Origin: an uncultured Clostridia bacterium
Lineage (GTDB): Bacteria > Bacillota > Clostridia > Christensenellales > Aristaeellaceae
Length of the DNA: 49,353 nucleotides
Assembly (NCBI GenBank): GCA_934615235.1
Contig: CAKTTL010000009.1
Location: forward strand, 1 to 49,353
Direction of reading: 5' to 3'
Under the pieces are notes generated by a model. The model was not told the origin of the DNA and did no database searches. It saw nothing but the letters and a program-made list of their open reading frames with translations. The translations under genes and the position numbers were made by a program. Positions 27,688 through 35,517 of the stretch are shown here, piece by piece. How positions within the stretch are numbered: the first letter of the stretch is position 1; each line of letters starts with the position of its first letter.

Positions 27688-27823
27688 GACTCCATCACGG
27701 CGTCTTTTCCGCCATTTCGGCGTCGGAAAATCTCGATTTAGCGCCGCTAAACCTTCGATTTCCCTCCTTGAACTGACGAAAAATCCGCTCGTGCTGTCGC
27801 CTCTTCCTTTTTCAGATACACCC
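27664..27823. mobile_element. MITE copy 2 (160 bp) inserted in the MFS gene
   Basis: It has the same length and termini as copy 1, with five differences seen by eye over 160 bp, one of them in the left terminal repeat (GGGTGTATCTGGAAAA). TA flanks both ends (27662-27663 and 27824-27825). Deleting the element with one TA joins ATA-CTA to AGC-GCG in frame and restores the MFS C-terminus, which shows directly that the TA was duplicated on insertion. Confidence 0.9.
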
Positions 27824-27825
27824 TA

Positions 27826-27873
27826 AGCGCGGTGCTGTACTACGGCAAGGCAAAAGCTGAAGGGCATAAATGA
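27826..27873 (+). pseudogene. Detached 3' end of the MFS gene
   Basis: Fifteen codons (SAVLYYGKAKAEGHK) plus TGA are in frame with the MFS gene once the MITE and one TA are removed. They are now separated from it and untranslated. Confidence 0.8.
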
Positions 27874-27914
27874 AGACGGTGACGCCGGTTATCGCGGCGC
27901 TGAAGGAGAAATAA

Positions 27915-27965
27915 GGCGCGAAGCGCCGAAAAAAAGGGGAAGGCGGGCAAACGCCTTCTTTTTTT
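27915..27965 (+). terminator. Terminator after the MFS gene
   Basis: GAAGGCG / CGCCTTC around loop GGCAAA (27939-27958), followed by seven T (27959-27965). A smaller GGCGC/GCGCC hairpin lies just upstream at 27915-27927. Confidence 0.8.
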
Positions 27966-27976
27966 ATGCCGGCCGC

Positions 27977-28029
27977 TTGACAGGAACGCTGTATAGATGT
28001 ATGATCATCCATATAGATGCACATACATC
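27977..28029 (+). promoter_or_regulatory. Promoter and probable MarR operator
   Basis: TTGACA, a 17-nt spacer, then TATGAT (27977-28005). TATAGATG occurs twice around the -10 region, and GATGTATG is repeated inverted as CATACATC about 26 bp later. Such dyads over the start of transcription fit autorepression by the MarR protein encoded next. Confidence 0.6.
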
Positions 28030-28055
28030 CAATTTGCGATATGGAGCGGAGGAAC

Positions 28056-28538
28056 ATGGACAGAACCGAGCGGAAAATCACAAAAATTGCGCGCGAGGTG
28101 AGCGCGTTTACCGTGCAGACAATGAAAGCCGAGGGCGTCGGTACGGCGGAATTCGATTTCATCCACCTCGTCCGGCATAACCCGGGCATTACGCAGAAGG
28201 AGGTGCGCGAGCGTCTGCAGATCGATAAGGGCGCGGCGGCGCGGCGCGCGGCCAGCCTCGAGGCGAAGGGGTATCTCGTTCGCCGGGAAAACCCGGAGGA
28301 CGGGCGGAGCCAGCTGCTTTACGCGACGGAAAAGGCGGAGAAGCTGAAAAATTCCAAGGCGCATATCGAGACGGTGTTCTATGACTGGCTGCTCGACTCG
28401 CTCCCGCAGGAGGAGCGGGAAAGCTTTTGCCGCACGCTCGATATGCTGTATCTCCGGGCGAAGCGGGAAAGCCGCGCGGGGTTTCCGGAAGTGACGCGCC
28501 GGATGGCGCAGGAAGAATGCGAGAGCGATGCGCGATAA
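28056..28538 (+). CDS. MarR-family transcriptional regulator
   Basis: A 160-residue winged-helix regulator. The DNA-recognition region is GITQKEVRERLQIDKGAAARRAASLEAKGYLVRRENPEDGR, listed here as its two parts: the recognition helix near residues 65-80 and the wing near 85-95. GGAGGA precedes ATG 28056, favouring it over the earlier in-frame ATG 28017. The gene overlaps the first ABC exporter gene, so it probably represses the exporter until its ligand binds. Confidence 0.9.
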   Translation: MDRTERKITKIAREVSAFTVQTMKAEGVGTAEFDFIHLVRHNPGITQKEVRERLQIDKGAAARRAASLEAKGYLVRRENPEDGRSQLLYATEKAEKLKNSKAHIETVFYDWLLDSLPQEERESFCRTLDMLYLRAKRESRAGFPEVTRRMAQEECESDAR

Positions 28539-30267
28539 ATCTTTCCAGCCCGATCGGATCGGGTCGTATTTCCGGCAGCAATGGGCGATGCTGCTGGCCG
28601 TGATGGTGCTCGGCGTGATCTATAACGTCGGCATGCTGGCGGGCCCGTGGTTTGAGGGCCGCATGGCCGCCTACCTGATTCGCATCCTCGGCGGCACGGG
28701 CGCGTTCGCCGAGATGCTGACGCTGGTCGTGTGGTATGTAGCGGCGACGGCGATCGTGCAGGGCGCGCGCTATATCAAGCGGTTTTATGTCCGCCGCTTT
28801 GCCAACAACGTCAACCAGCGCATGAAATGCATCCTTTACGGCAACCTCGTGCGCAAAAGCCGCGTGGAACTGGAGGCCGAGGGCGCGGGCAGCGTGATGA
28901 CCAAGGCGATTCTCGACGTGGACGACTGTGCCGAGGGCATGCGCAAGGTCGCGACGGAAATCCCCGATACCGGCGTGCGGATGCTGGCCTATGCGGCGAT
29001 GCTGCTCTGGTACGATTGGCGGCTGGCGCTGCTGAGCATGCTCTTCCCGCCCATTTCGTATTTCCTGGCGGAAAAAATGAAAGGCGTAGTGCAGCGCACC
29101 GGCGCGGTGTATAAGGAAAAATCGGGCGTTTTGAGCGCCGCGACGCTCGATCACGCCAGCAACGCGGTGACTTATCGGGTTTTCGGCTGCGAAAAACAGC
29201 GCCAGAGCGCGTATGAAAAAGAACTCGGCGATTATGAGACTGCGGCCGTGAAGGCGAATATCTGGAGCGCCGTGATGCCGCCGCTGTATCAGGTGATCTC
29301 CATGGCCGGCATGCTGCTGATTATTTTCTTCGGCGCGCGCAATATTTGCGGCACAGGCTGGCGCACATGGGACGTCGCGGCGTTTACGACGTTCATCGCC
29401 TGCTTTGCAAAGCTTTCGGAGAAGTCCTCCCGCGCGGCGAAGCTGTTCAACGCCGTGCATAAGGCGCAGGTTTCATGGCGGCGTATTCAGCCGCTGATGA
29501 AGCAGACGCAGGCGCTGGAAGCGCCGAAGGAAACGGCCCCCGCCGCGCTGGAGGCGGAAAACGCGCGCTTTGCCTATCCGGGCGAGAAGCCGGTTTTCTC
29601 GGGCCTGTCCTTCCGCACGGAACCGGGACAGATCATCGGCGTGACGGGGCCGGTGGCCTGCGGCAAGTCCACGCTGGGCAAGATGTTCCTCTGCGAGTAT
29701 CCGTACGGAGGGAGCGTGCGCCTGGGCGGACGCGAGCTTTCGCAGCTGACCGCGGCTGAACGCACGGGCGCGATCGGCTATCTCGGACACGATCCGGAGC
29801 TGTTTAACGATACGATTGAAAACAATATCCTCCTTGGAGCGGACAGGGATGTGAACGAATATCTCCGGCTCGTCTGCATGGACGGCGAAACGGCCGCGAT
29901 GAACGAAGGCGTTCATACGCTGGTGGGCAACGGCGGCGTGCGCCTTTCCGGCGGACAGGCGCAGCGCCTCGCGCTCGCACGGACGCTCTGCCATAAAAAG
30001 CCGGTGCTCGTGCTGGACGATCCGTTCTCGGCGCTGGATAAAACGACGGAAGCGCAGATTTTTGCAAACCTGCGCAGAGAAGCGGCCGGCAGCGTCGTGC
30101 TGCTTATTTCGCACAGGCTGTATCTTTTCCCCGAGCTGGATCAGGTGATCTGGATGAACGAGGGAAAAACGCAGACGGGCACGCACGAAGAACTGATGCG
30201 GGAGAATCCCGAATACGCGGAGCTTTTCCGCGAGCAGGAAGGGGGCGCGCGAAATGAAGAAAAATAA
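28528..30267 (+). CDS. ABC exporter half-transporter, degenerate catalytic site subunit
   Basis: 579 residues: six-helix membrane domain then a nucleotide-binding domain. Walker A is GPVACGKST, the signature is canonical LSGGQAQR, and the H-loop is LLISHR. The Walker B catalytic glutamate is replaced by Asp (VLVLDDPFSALD). With its partner's variant signature this makes one degenerate and one canonical ATP site, as in heterodimeric exporters of the BmrCD/TM287-288 kind. It overlaps both the MarR gene and the partner gene. Drug or peptide export is likely; the cargo is unknown. Confidence 0.9.
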   Translation: MRDKSFQPDRIGSYFRQQWAMLLAVMVLGVIYNVGMLAGPWFEGRMAAYLIRILGGTGAFAEMLTLVVWYVAATAIVQGARYIKRFYVRRFANNVNQRMKCILYGNLVRKSRVELEAEGAGSVMTKAILDVDDCAEGMRKVATEIPDTGVRMLAYAAMLLWYDWRLALLSMLFPPISYFLAEKMKGVVQRTGAVYKEKSGVLSAATLDHASNAVTYRVFGCEKQRQSAYEKELGDYETAAVKANIWSAVMPPLYQVISMAGMLLIIFFGARNICGTGWRTWDVAAFTTFIACFAKLSEKSSRAAKLFNAVHKAQVSWRRIQPLMKQTQALEAPKETAPAALEAENARFAYPGEKPVFSGLSFRTEPGQIIGVTGPVACGKSTLGKMFLCEYPYGGSVRLGGRELSQLTAAERTGAIGYLGHDPELFNDTIENNILLGADRDVNEYLRLVCMDGETAAMNEGVHTLVGNGGVRLSGGQAQRLALARTLCHKKPVLVLDDPFSALDKTTEAQIFANLRREAAGSVVLLISHRLYLFPELDQVIWMNEGKTQTGTHEELMRENPEYAELFREQEGGARNEEK

Positions 30268-31900
30268 GGAGCGCGTCGCGGGCGTTATCTGGGAAACCGT
30301 GAAGGAAAAGAAATGGCTCTCGCTGGGCATCGTGCTGGCCGTCGGCGGGGCGGTCGCCGCGTCGGTGTTTCCGCCGCTGATTCTGGGGCGGATTATCGAC
30401 GCGCTGACGGCGGGCGAGGGGATCCGCTTCGCGTCCGCGGCGGCATATTTCGCGCTGATCGCGCTGGCGGGCGCGATGGAAGCGCTGCGCGAGGGCGGGC
30501 TGACCGTGTTCGGGCAGAAGATTACGCACGCGCTGCGCAGCCGGCTGATGGCAAAATTTACGCGCCTGAGCGCGGAAAGCCTCAACCACCAGGAGCCCGG
30601 CGCGCTCGTTTCCCGGTTTGTGGGCGATGTGGACACGGTGGAGACGCTCTTTACCAGCGGTATCGTCAGCATGTTCGCCGATGCGTGCAAGATCGTCAGC
30701 ATTCTGGCGGTTATCTGGTTTGCAAACCGCGGGCTGACGCTCGTGCTGGCGGCGCTTCTGCCGCTGCTTTTCTGGTTCACGCGCTGCGTACAGAAGAATA
30801 TGCTTGCGGCGCAGCTGGCGAACCGCCGCGCGGTGAGCCGCGCCTCGAGCCATGTGCCGGAAACGCTGCATAATATCCGTACCATTTATACGCTCGGCAA
30901 GGAAGAATACATGGAGGAGCGCTACGACGAATACATCGAGGAAGGCTATCGCGCGATGGAGAAGACAAACTTCTACGACGCGGTGTATTCCCCGGTCATT
31001 CTGGTGCTCAACGCCGTGGTGGTGGCGGTCGTGATGCTGCTGTCTTCCTCGGGCGAACCGCGCGTGCTGACGCTGTTCGGGATGACGGCGGGCACGGCCG
31101 TGGCCGTGATGAATTATATCGGCCAGATCTTTACGCCGGTGGAAAGCCTGGGCATGGAAATCCAGACGATTCAGTCGGCCATCGCGGGCGTGCGGAGAAT
31201 TAACGAATTTTTCGAACAGCCGGAGATGCCGGAACGAAACGCCCTGCCCGCGGCGCGCGAGGAGGGCGCGGCGCAGGTGGAGCTGCGCGACGTGACCTTC
31301 GGATACGACGATCATACGGTGCTGAGCCATCTGAGCTTTTCGGTGCATGCGGGCGAGCAGGTAACGCTCGCCGGACGCACGGGCGCGGGCAAAAGCACGG
31401 TCTTCAAGCTTCTGATGGGGCTGTACGAGCCGCAGAAAGGGCGCGTGCTGATTGAAGGCGTGCCGGCGGCGGATATTCCCGAGAGCGAAAGGCGGCGGCT
31501 GTTCGGATATGTGGAGCAGTCGTTCCATCTTGTGCCCGGCAGCGTGAAGGATCAGATTACGCTGTTCGACGAATCCATCTCCATGCAGGCCGTGCGGGAC
31601 GCGGCGGCGCTGGCCGGGCTGGCCGAAACGATTGAGCGTATGCCGCAGGGATACGACACCCTCTGCACGCCGCAGCTGTTCTCGCAGGGGCAGTGGCAGC
31701 TGCTGTCCATCGCGCGCGCGGCGGCGGCCAATCCGCGCCTGCTTCTGCTGGACGAAATCACTGCAAACCTTGATGCGGAAACCGAAAATACCGTTCTGCA
31801 GGCGCTCCGGCGTGTTTCGCAGGATCGAACGGTTATCTCCATCTCCCACAGAACGGGCGCGAGAACGGGACGGATTATCTCGATTGAGGCGCTGCAGTAA
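30254..31900 (+). CDS. ABC exporter half-transporter, partner subunit
   Basis: 548 residues: membrane domain then ATPase domain with Walker A GRTGAGKST, intact Walker B glutamate (LLLLDEITANLD) and H-loop ISISHR. The signature is divergent (FSQGQWQ instead of LSGGQ). Paired with the upstream subunit this gives one full ATP site (this Walker A/B with the partner's LSGGQ) and one impaired site. The start lies 14 bases inside the upstream gene, after AGGAAGGGGG. Confidence 0.9.
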   Translation: MKKNKERVAGVIWETVKEKKWLSLGIVLAVGGAVAASVFPPLILGRIIDALTAGEGIRFASAAAYFALIALAGAMEALREGGLTVFGQKITHALRSRLMAKFTRLSAESLNHQEPGALVSRFVGDVDTVETLFTSGIVSMFADACKIVSILAVIWFANRGLTLVLAALLPLLFWFTRCVQKNMLAAQLANRRAVSRASSHVPETLHNIRTIYTLGKEEYMEERYDEYIEEGYRAMEKTNFYDAVYSPVILVLNAVVVAVVMLLSSSGEPRVLTLFGMTAGTAVAVMNYIGQIFTPVESLGMEIQTIQSAIAGVRRINEFFEQPEMPERNALPAAREEGAAQVELRDVTFGYDDHTVLSHLSFSVHAGEQVTLAGRTGAGKSTVFKLLMGLYEPQKGRVLIEGVPAADIPESERRRLFGYVEQSFHLVPGSVKDQITLFDESISMQAVRDAAALAGLAETIERMPQGYDTLCTPQLFSQGQWQLLSIARAAAANPRLLLLDEITANLDAETENTVLQALRRVSQDRTVISISHRTGARTGRIISIEALQ

Positions 31901-31906
31901 AACGAT

Positions 31907-31936
31907 TTGCGCGATGGGCGAAAGGCATGTTATACT
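31907..31936 (+). promoter_or_regulatory. Putative promoter of the aldo/keto reductase gene
   Basis: TTGCGC, an 18-nt spacer, then TATACT, 40 nt upstream of ATG 31976. Confidence 0.45.
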
Positions 31937-31975
31937 ATTCGAAACAAAACGCAGACGAAGGGGCGGAGGAAACGG

Positions 31976-33070
31976 ATGGAGTATCGGTTTTTGCCGCATG
32001 GCGGCGAAAAAATCGGCGTGATCGGCATGGGCTCTTCGGTGATCGGCGCGAAACCGGAAGAGGAAATCATCGCGACCGTTCGCGGCGCAATGGAGCGCGG
32101 CGTGAACTTTTTCGATATGGCGGGCGGGCACGCGGCCATTTTCGAGGCGTACGGCAAGGCGCTTGAGGGCCGGCGCGAGAAGGCGTATCTGCAGGTGCAT
32201 TTCGGCGCGGATTATGCGTCCGGCGAATACGGCTGGACAACGAAACTGGCTGAAGTCAAGGCGTCTGTGAAGTGGCAGCTGGAAAAGCTGCGGACGGATT
32301 ATATCGATTTCGGCTTCATCCACTGCCTGGACGAGGAAAAAGACCTTGCGGATTACCGGAAAAACGGCGTGCTCGATTATGTGCAGGAAATGAAGGCGCG
32401 GGGCGTCGTGCGCCATATCGGTCTGTCCTCGCATACCCCGGCGCTTGTCAACCGGGTGCTGGATATGGGGTTTGTGGATATCGTGATGTTCTCCGTCAAT
32501 CCGGTGTACGACTACGGTCAGGGCGATTTCGGTATCGGCTCCAGCGACGACCGGCAGGCGCTTTACCGCCGCTGCGAAAAAGAGGGCGTGGGCATTTCGG
32601 TGATGAAGCCGTTCTGCGGCGGACAGCTGCTCGACGCGGCGCGCTCACCCTTCAAAGTGGCGCTGACAAAATACCAGTGCCTGCAATATGCGCTGGATAA
32701 GCCCGGCGTGGTGACAGTGCTGCCCGGCTTCGGTAGCCGGACGGAGATGGAAGAAGCGCTGCGCTTTTTCGATGCGGCGCGCGAGGAGCGGGATTATTCC
32801 GCAATCGGCGCGTATGCGCCTGAAGACGCGATTGCAAAATGCGTCTATTGTCAGCATTGCCAGCCCTGCCCGGCAGGATTGGAAATCGGCCTGATTAACA
32901 AATATTACGATCTGTCGCGTCTGGGCGACAACCTTGCGTGCGAGCATTACCGGACGCTGGAAAAAACGGCGGCGGATTGCGTGCAGTGCGGCCACTGCAA
33001 CGGCCGCTGCCCGTTCCATGTCGATCAGATGACGCGGATGCAGGAAATCGCCGGGTATTTCGGGAAATAA
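31976..33070 (+). CDS. Aldo/keto reductase with C-terminal 4Fe-4S motifs
   Basis: A 364-residue oxidoreductase. The AKR barrel begins MEYRFLPHGGEKIGVIGMGS and includes GVNFFDMAGG and LRTDYIDFGFIH. The C-terminal extension has two cysteine motifs, CVYCQHCQPCP and CVQCGHCNGRCP, expected to carry two 4Fe-4S clusters. This AKR/ferredoxin arrangement is widespread in anaerobes but its substrate is not known. In place of the usual catalytic Tyr context after FFDMA the sequence reads GGHAAIFEAYG. I chose ATG 31976 after GGAGGAAACGG over the earlier in-frame ATG 31907. Confidence 0.88.
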   Translation: MEYRFLPHGGEKIGVIGMGSSVIGAKPEEEIIATVRGAMERGVNFFDMAGGHAAIFEAYGKALEGRREKAYLQVHFGADYASGEYGWTTKLAEVKASVKWQLEKLRTDYIDFGFIHCLDEEKDLADYRKNGVLDYVQEMKARGVVRHIGLSSHTPALVNRVLDMGFVDIVMFSVNPVYDYGQGDFGIGSSDDRQALYRRCEKEGVGISVMKPFCGGQLLDAARSPFKVALTKYQCLQYALDKPGVVTVLPGFGSRTEMEEALRFFDAAREERDYSAIGAYAPEDAIAKCVYCQHCQPCPAGLEIGLINKYYDLSRLGDNLACEHYRTLEKTAADCVQCGHCNGRCPFHVDQMTRMQEIAGYFGK

Positions 33071-33110
33071 AACTTTTGCGGCGCAAGCGCCGCTGAAGGA
33101 GGGACGCGCT

Positions 33111-33317
33111 ATGGACGCTGAAAGCATTGCGCGCATTAATGCGCTGGCCAAGAAAAAACGCGAAGAGGGCCTTACGCCTGAGGAAACGGAGGAGCAGAAA
33201 CGCCTGCGCGAGCAATACCTGAAGGAATTCCGCGAGGGCATGGAAGCGACGCTGCGCGCCGTGCGGATTAAGGAACCGGACGGAACGCTTACGCCGCTGC
33301 ATAAGAAGGGGGAATAA
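33111..33317 (+). CDS. DUF896 (YnzC-like) family protein
   Basis: A 68-residue helical protein beginning MDAESIARINALAKKKREEG, with LTPEETEEQKRLREQYLKEF, the characteristic DUF896 pattern. The family's function is not established. A GCGGCGC/GCGCCGC hairpin (33078-33093) and GGAGG lie in the 40-bp gap after the aldo/keto reductase gene, so it may be cotranscribed with that gene. Confidence 0.9.
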   Translation: MDAESIARINALAKKKREEGLTPEETEEQKRLREQYLKEFREGMEATLRAVRIKEPDGTLTPLHKKGE

Positions 33318-33325
33318 GGAAATGT

Positions 33326-33351
33326 CCCCCAAGACTGGATGGTCTTGGGGG
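33326..33351. terminator. Bidirectional terminator between convergent genes
   Basis: A perfect 10-bp stem, CCCCCAAGAC / GTCTTGGGGG, with a six-base loop, followed by AACTTAATTTTATTT. It separates the DUF896 gene (plus) from the GH130-like gene (minus). Confidence 0.8.
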
Positions 33352-33360
33352 AACTTAATT

Positions 33361-34281
33361 TTATTTGTTTTCCAGACAGGCGGTCACCAGCTCGTCGATT
33401 TTGCCTGTGGCCAGACCGATATTGGTATCCGCCGCGCCATAGTAAATTCGTACGGTGCCGTCTTTTTGCGGCAGGGCGTTGCAGGTGAATACTACGTTCA
33501 TCACACGTCCCTTCATCTCATAGTCATGTTCGGGCCAGAGGATAAAGTCTTTCGTATAACCGATTACTTCACCCGGATCGTCCAGCTTGAGCAGGCAGGC
33601 TTTGAGACGATAGATGAATCCGTTACAGGTTTGGGAAACAGTATGATAAATCTCCAGCCAGCCCTTTTCAGTGCGTATCGGTACGGCGCCTGCGCCCATC
33701 TTATAGCCATCCTGGAAGGGTTTGCCGTGATACATTACCGGACGGCTTTTTCCCCAGAATACCAGATCGGGCGAATAGCTGACCCACATAAAGCAGGGAT
33801 CCTGCTCGTTGCCAAAAGGACGGTCAAAGCGTGCGTAAAGACCGTTGAACTGTTCCGGAAACAGGCAGCCGTTGCGATTGCCAAGTTCGCTGGCAATGGC
33901 TATGCGCTCGAAGCAGGTGAAATCTTTGGTTTTCACAATGCCGACACGGGCATTGTTCTGATTGAGATCGCTGGCGTAGAGCAGATAGTATGTGTCGCCG
34001 ATTTTTGTAATGCGAGGGTCATAAGTGCACATTTCCGGATGCGTAGGATCGGGCGCGGGCCAGGGAGCAGGCGCGGGATCGGGAGTGAAATGGATACCGT
34101 CTTTGCTGCGTGCAATCCAGAAGCGGTGGATGTCGTCCAATGTGGTACAGTCCATCATAAGGATCGTTTCCCCATTGTATTCGGCAGCGCCGGGATTGAA
34201 GGTATACAATACGGGCGTGGGCATCATGGCAGGGCACATTACAGGATTCTGATCATATTTTTCTAATAATCTTCCCGTCAT
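33361..34281 (-). CDS. GH130-like glycoside phosphorylase/hydrolase
   Basis: A 306-residue five-bladed beta-propeller enzyme of the GH130/GH43-related type. Family-like features are YTFNPGAAEYNGE near the N-terminus, SKDGIHFTPD, YDPRITKIGDTYYLLY, GYKMGAGAVPIRTEKGWLEIYH and a C-terminal YYGAADTNIGLA. GH130 enzymes mostly phosphorolyse beta-1,2- or beta-1,4-mannosides; the exact linkage cannot be read here. No signal peptide, so it acts inside the cell. It shares a promoter design with the LplBC operon at 37167, linking it to the sugar imported there. GGAG precedes the ATG. Confidence 0.85.
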   Translation of the reverse strand: MTGRLLEKYDQNPVMCPAMMPTPVLYTFNPGAAEYNGETILMMDCTTLDDIHRFWIARSKDGIHFTPDPAPAPWPAPDPTHPEMCTYDPRITKIGDTYYLLYASDLNQNNARVGIVKTKDFTCFERIAIASELGNRNGCLFPEQFNGLYARFDRPFGNEQDPCFMWVSYSPDLVFWGKSRPVMYHGKPFQDGYKMGAGAVPIRTEKGWLEIYHTVSQTCNGFIYRLKACLLKLDDPGEVIGYTKDFILWPEHDYEMKGRVMNVVFTCNALPQKDGTVRIYYGAADTNIGLATGKIDELVTACLENK

Positions 34282-34316
34282 TTTTTTCTCCTTTTCTTTT
34301 TTGTTCTCTGTAAATT

Positions 34317-34371
34317 ACTGTATGCTTTTGTTTTGTGATATTCAAGGGAAAAACATCTCAAAACATCATGA
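34317..34371 (-). promoter_or_regulatory. GH130 promoter with probable YesN operator
   Basis: On the minus strand: TCATGATGTTTTGAGA (34371-34356), ten bases, TTGAAT (34345-34340), 17 bases, TACAGT (34322-34317). The 16-bp motif, both spacings and TACAGTAATT recur at 37167-37221. A half-site-like TTGATACAA lies upstream of TTGAGA at a 23-nt period, the tandem arrangement AraC-type proteins prefer. Confidence 0.65.
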
Positions 34372-34447
34372 GATTTGTATCAATATTTGAATCGGTTTTT
34401 CATTGCTTACAGGCGAAGATGAAACGGATAAGGCGCAAATATGCAGG

Positions 34448-35377
34448 TTATGTCGAAACTTTCTTTTTTACGGTGCTCAGATTACAGATTAAAATGCCGG
34501 CGCACACAAGCAGAAAAGAGAACAGATACGACAGCCGGAAAACGTTTTCGCCCAGCAGCGCCCAGGAACATACTGCGCTGAAAAGCGTTTCGGCGAATTT
34601 GATCACGTTCAGGCGGGACATATCATTGTACTTTAACAGCAGGTTCCAAAGGCCGTAGCCTGCGCAGGAGGCGAAGCACATATATACGAGCACCAGCACG
34701 GCGCGCAGATCGAACCGCGCAAGCCGGCCGCCAAGCAGCAGTCCCAACGTCAGCAGGATTACGCCGCCGAAAAGCTGCGCCCAGGCGGTAATATAAAGCG
34801 GATCGCAGGAATCATAAGCGTTTTTGGAGAAAATCATCCCTGCCGCGCTGCAGAAGGAGGCAAGCAGAATCAGCAGATCGTATCCGCTGACGTTCAAATG
34901 CAGGCCGTTAAGGTTGACGACAAGAATGCTCGAAAAGCCAAGCAGACCGCCGATCAGCTTTGCCGGCGTGAAACGGTCTTCCTTGCGGAAGAGGAAAGCG
35001 AAGCAGATAATAAACAGCGTGCCCGTTTGTTTGATGATGGCTGTTTTGGAGCTTTCCAGATGTGAAATGCCGATGTATGTGCAGGCATAATGCAGCACAT
35101 AGGCGGTCAATGCGATGAGCAGGATGGGCGTGAGCGCGCTTCGCGCGGGAAATTCCAGCCGCTTCATCCGTGCGCCGGAGACGGTGATGAGCACGGCGCC
35201 GCACAGAAGGAAGCGAAGCCCCGCAAACAGCAGAATGCTCGCTACGTTTGAGGTATCCACGCCGAAAGCATTGTAGCCGATTTTGATCATCGGAAAAAGC
35301 GAACCCCAGAAGAACATTACCAGCAGCGCAAGCAGTGTCGAGGAAAGCGGATTGCGCAAAAGAGAGATTTTTTTCAT
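34448..35377 (-). CDS. DMT-superfamily (EamA) transporter
   Basis: A 309-residue membrane protein with about ten predicted helices in two EamA repeats (LVMFFWGSLFPMIKIGYNAFG at the first; SFCSAAGMIFSKNAY at the second). EamA proteins export amino acids, sugars or metabolites; the substrate is not evident. It is divergent from the YesM kinase across a 140-bp AT-rich gap and lies 166 bp upstream of the GH130 gene on the same strand. Confidence 0.88.
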   Translation of the reverse strand: MKKISLLRNPLSSTLLALLVMFFWGSLFPMIKIGYNAFGVDTSNVASILLFAGLRFLLCGAVLITVSGARMKRLEFPARSALTPILLIALTAYVLHYACTYIGISHLESSKTAIIKQTGTLFIICFAFLFRKEDRFTPAKLIGGLLGFSSILVVNLNGLHLNVSGYDLLILLASFCSAAGMIFSKNAYDSCDPLYITAWAQLFGGVILLTLGLLLGGRLARFDLRAVLVLVYMCFASCAGYGLWNLLLKYNDMSRLNVIKFAETLFSAVCSWALLGENVFRLSYLFSFLLVCAGILICNLSTVKKKVST

Positions 35378-35517
35378 CAGTGATCGATCCTATTCTTTGA
35401 AAATATAAAAAACAAAAATATTTTAGTTCGCAGCGCTTCAAAAGCAAATAACAAAAACAGCAGGTTTTTTCATTTTCGAAACAGAAAAAAGAAGATAAGC
35501 AAAAACAGGAGGCTTTT
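35378..35517. other. AT-rich divergent intergenic region
   Basis: 140 bp between the EamA gene and the YesM kinase. A possible kinase promoter is TTGAAA, 16 nt, TATTTT in the first third, and AGGAGG ends the region before ATG 35518. No shared operator motif was seen here. Confidence 0.35.

Noticed and set aside
27870..27914. A 14-codon frame after the MFS stop (ATGA overlap, ending VIAALKEK)
   Set aside because: Too short and without family resemblance; it could be the relic end of a lost gene but cannot be supported.
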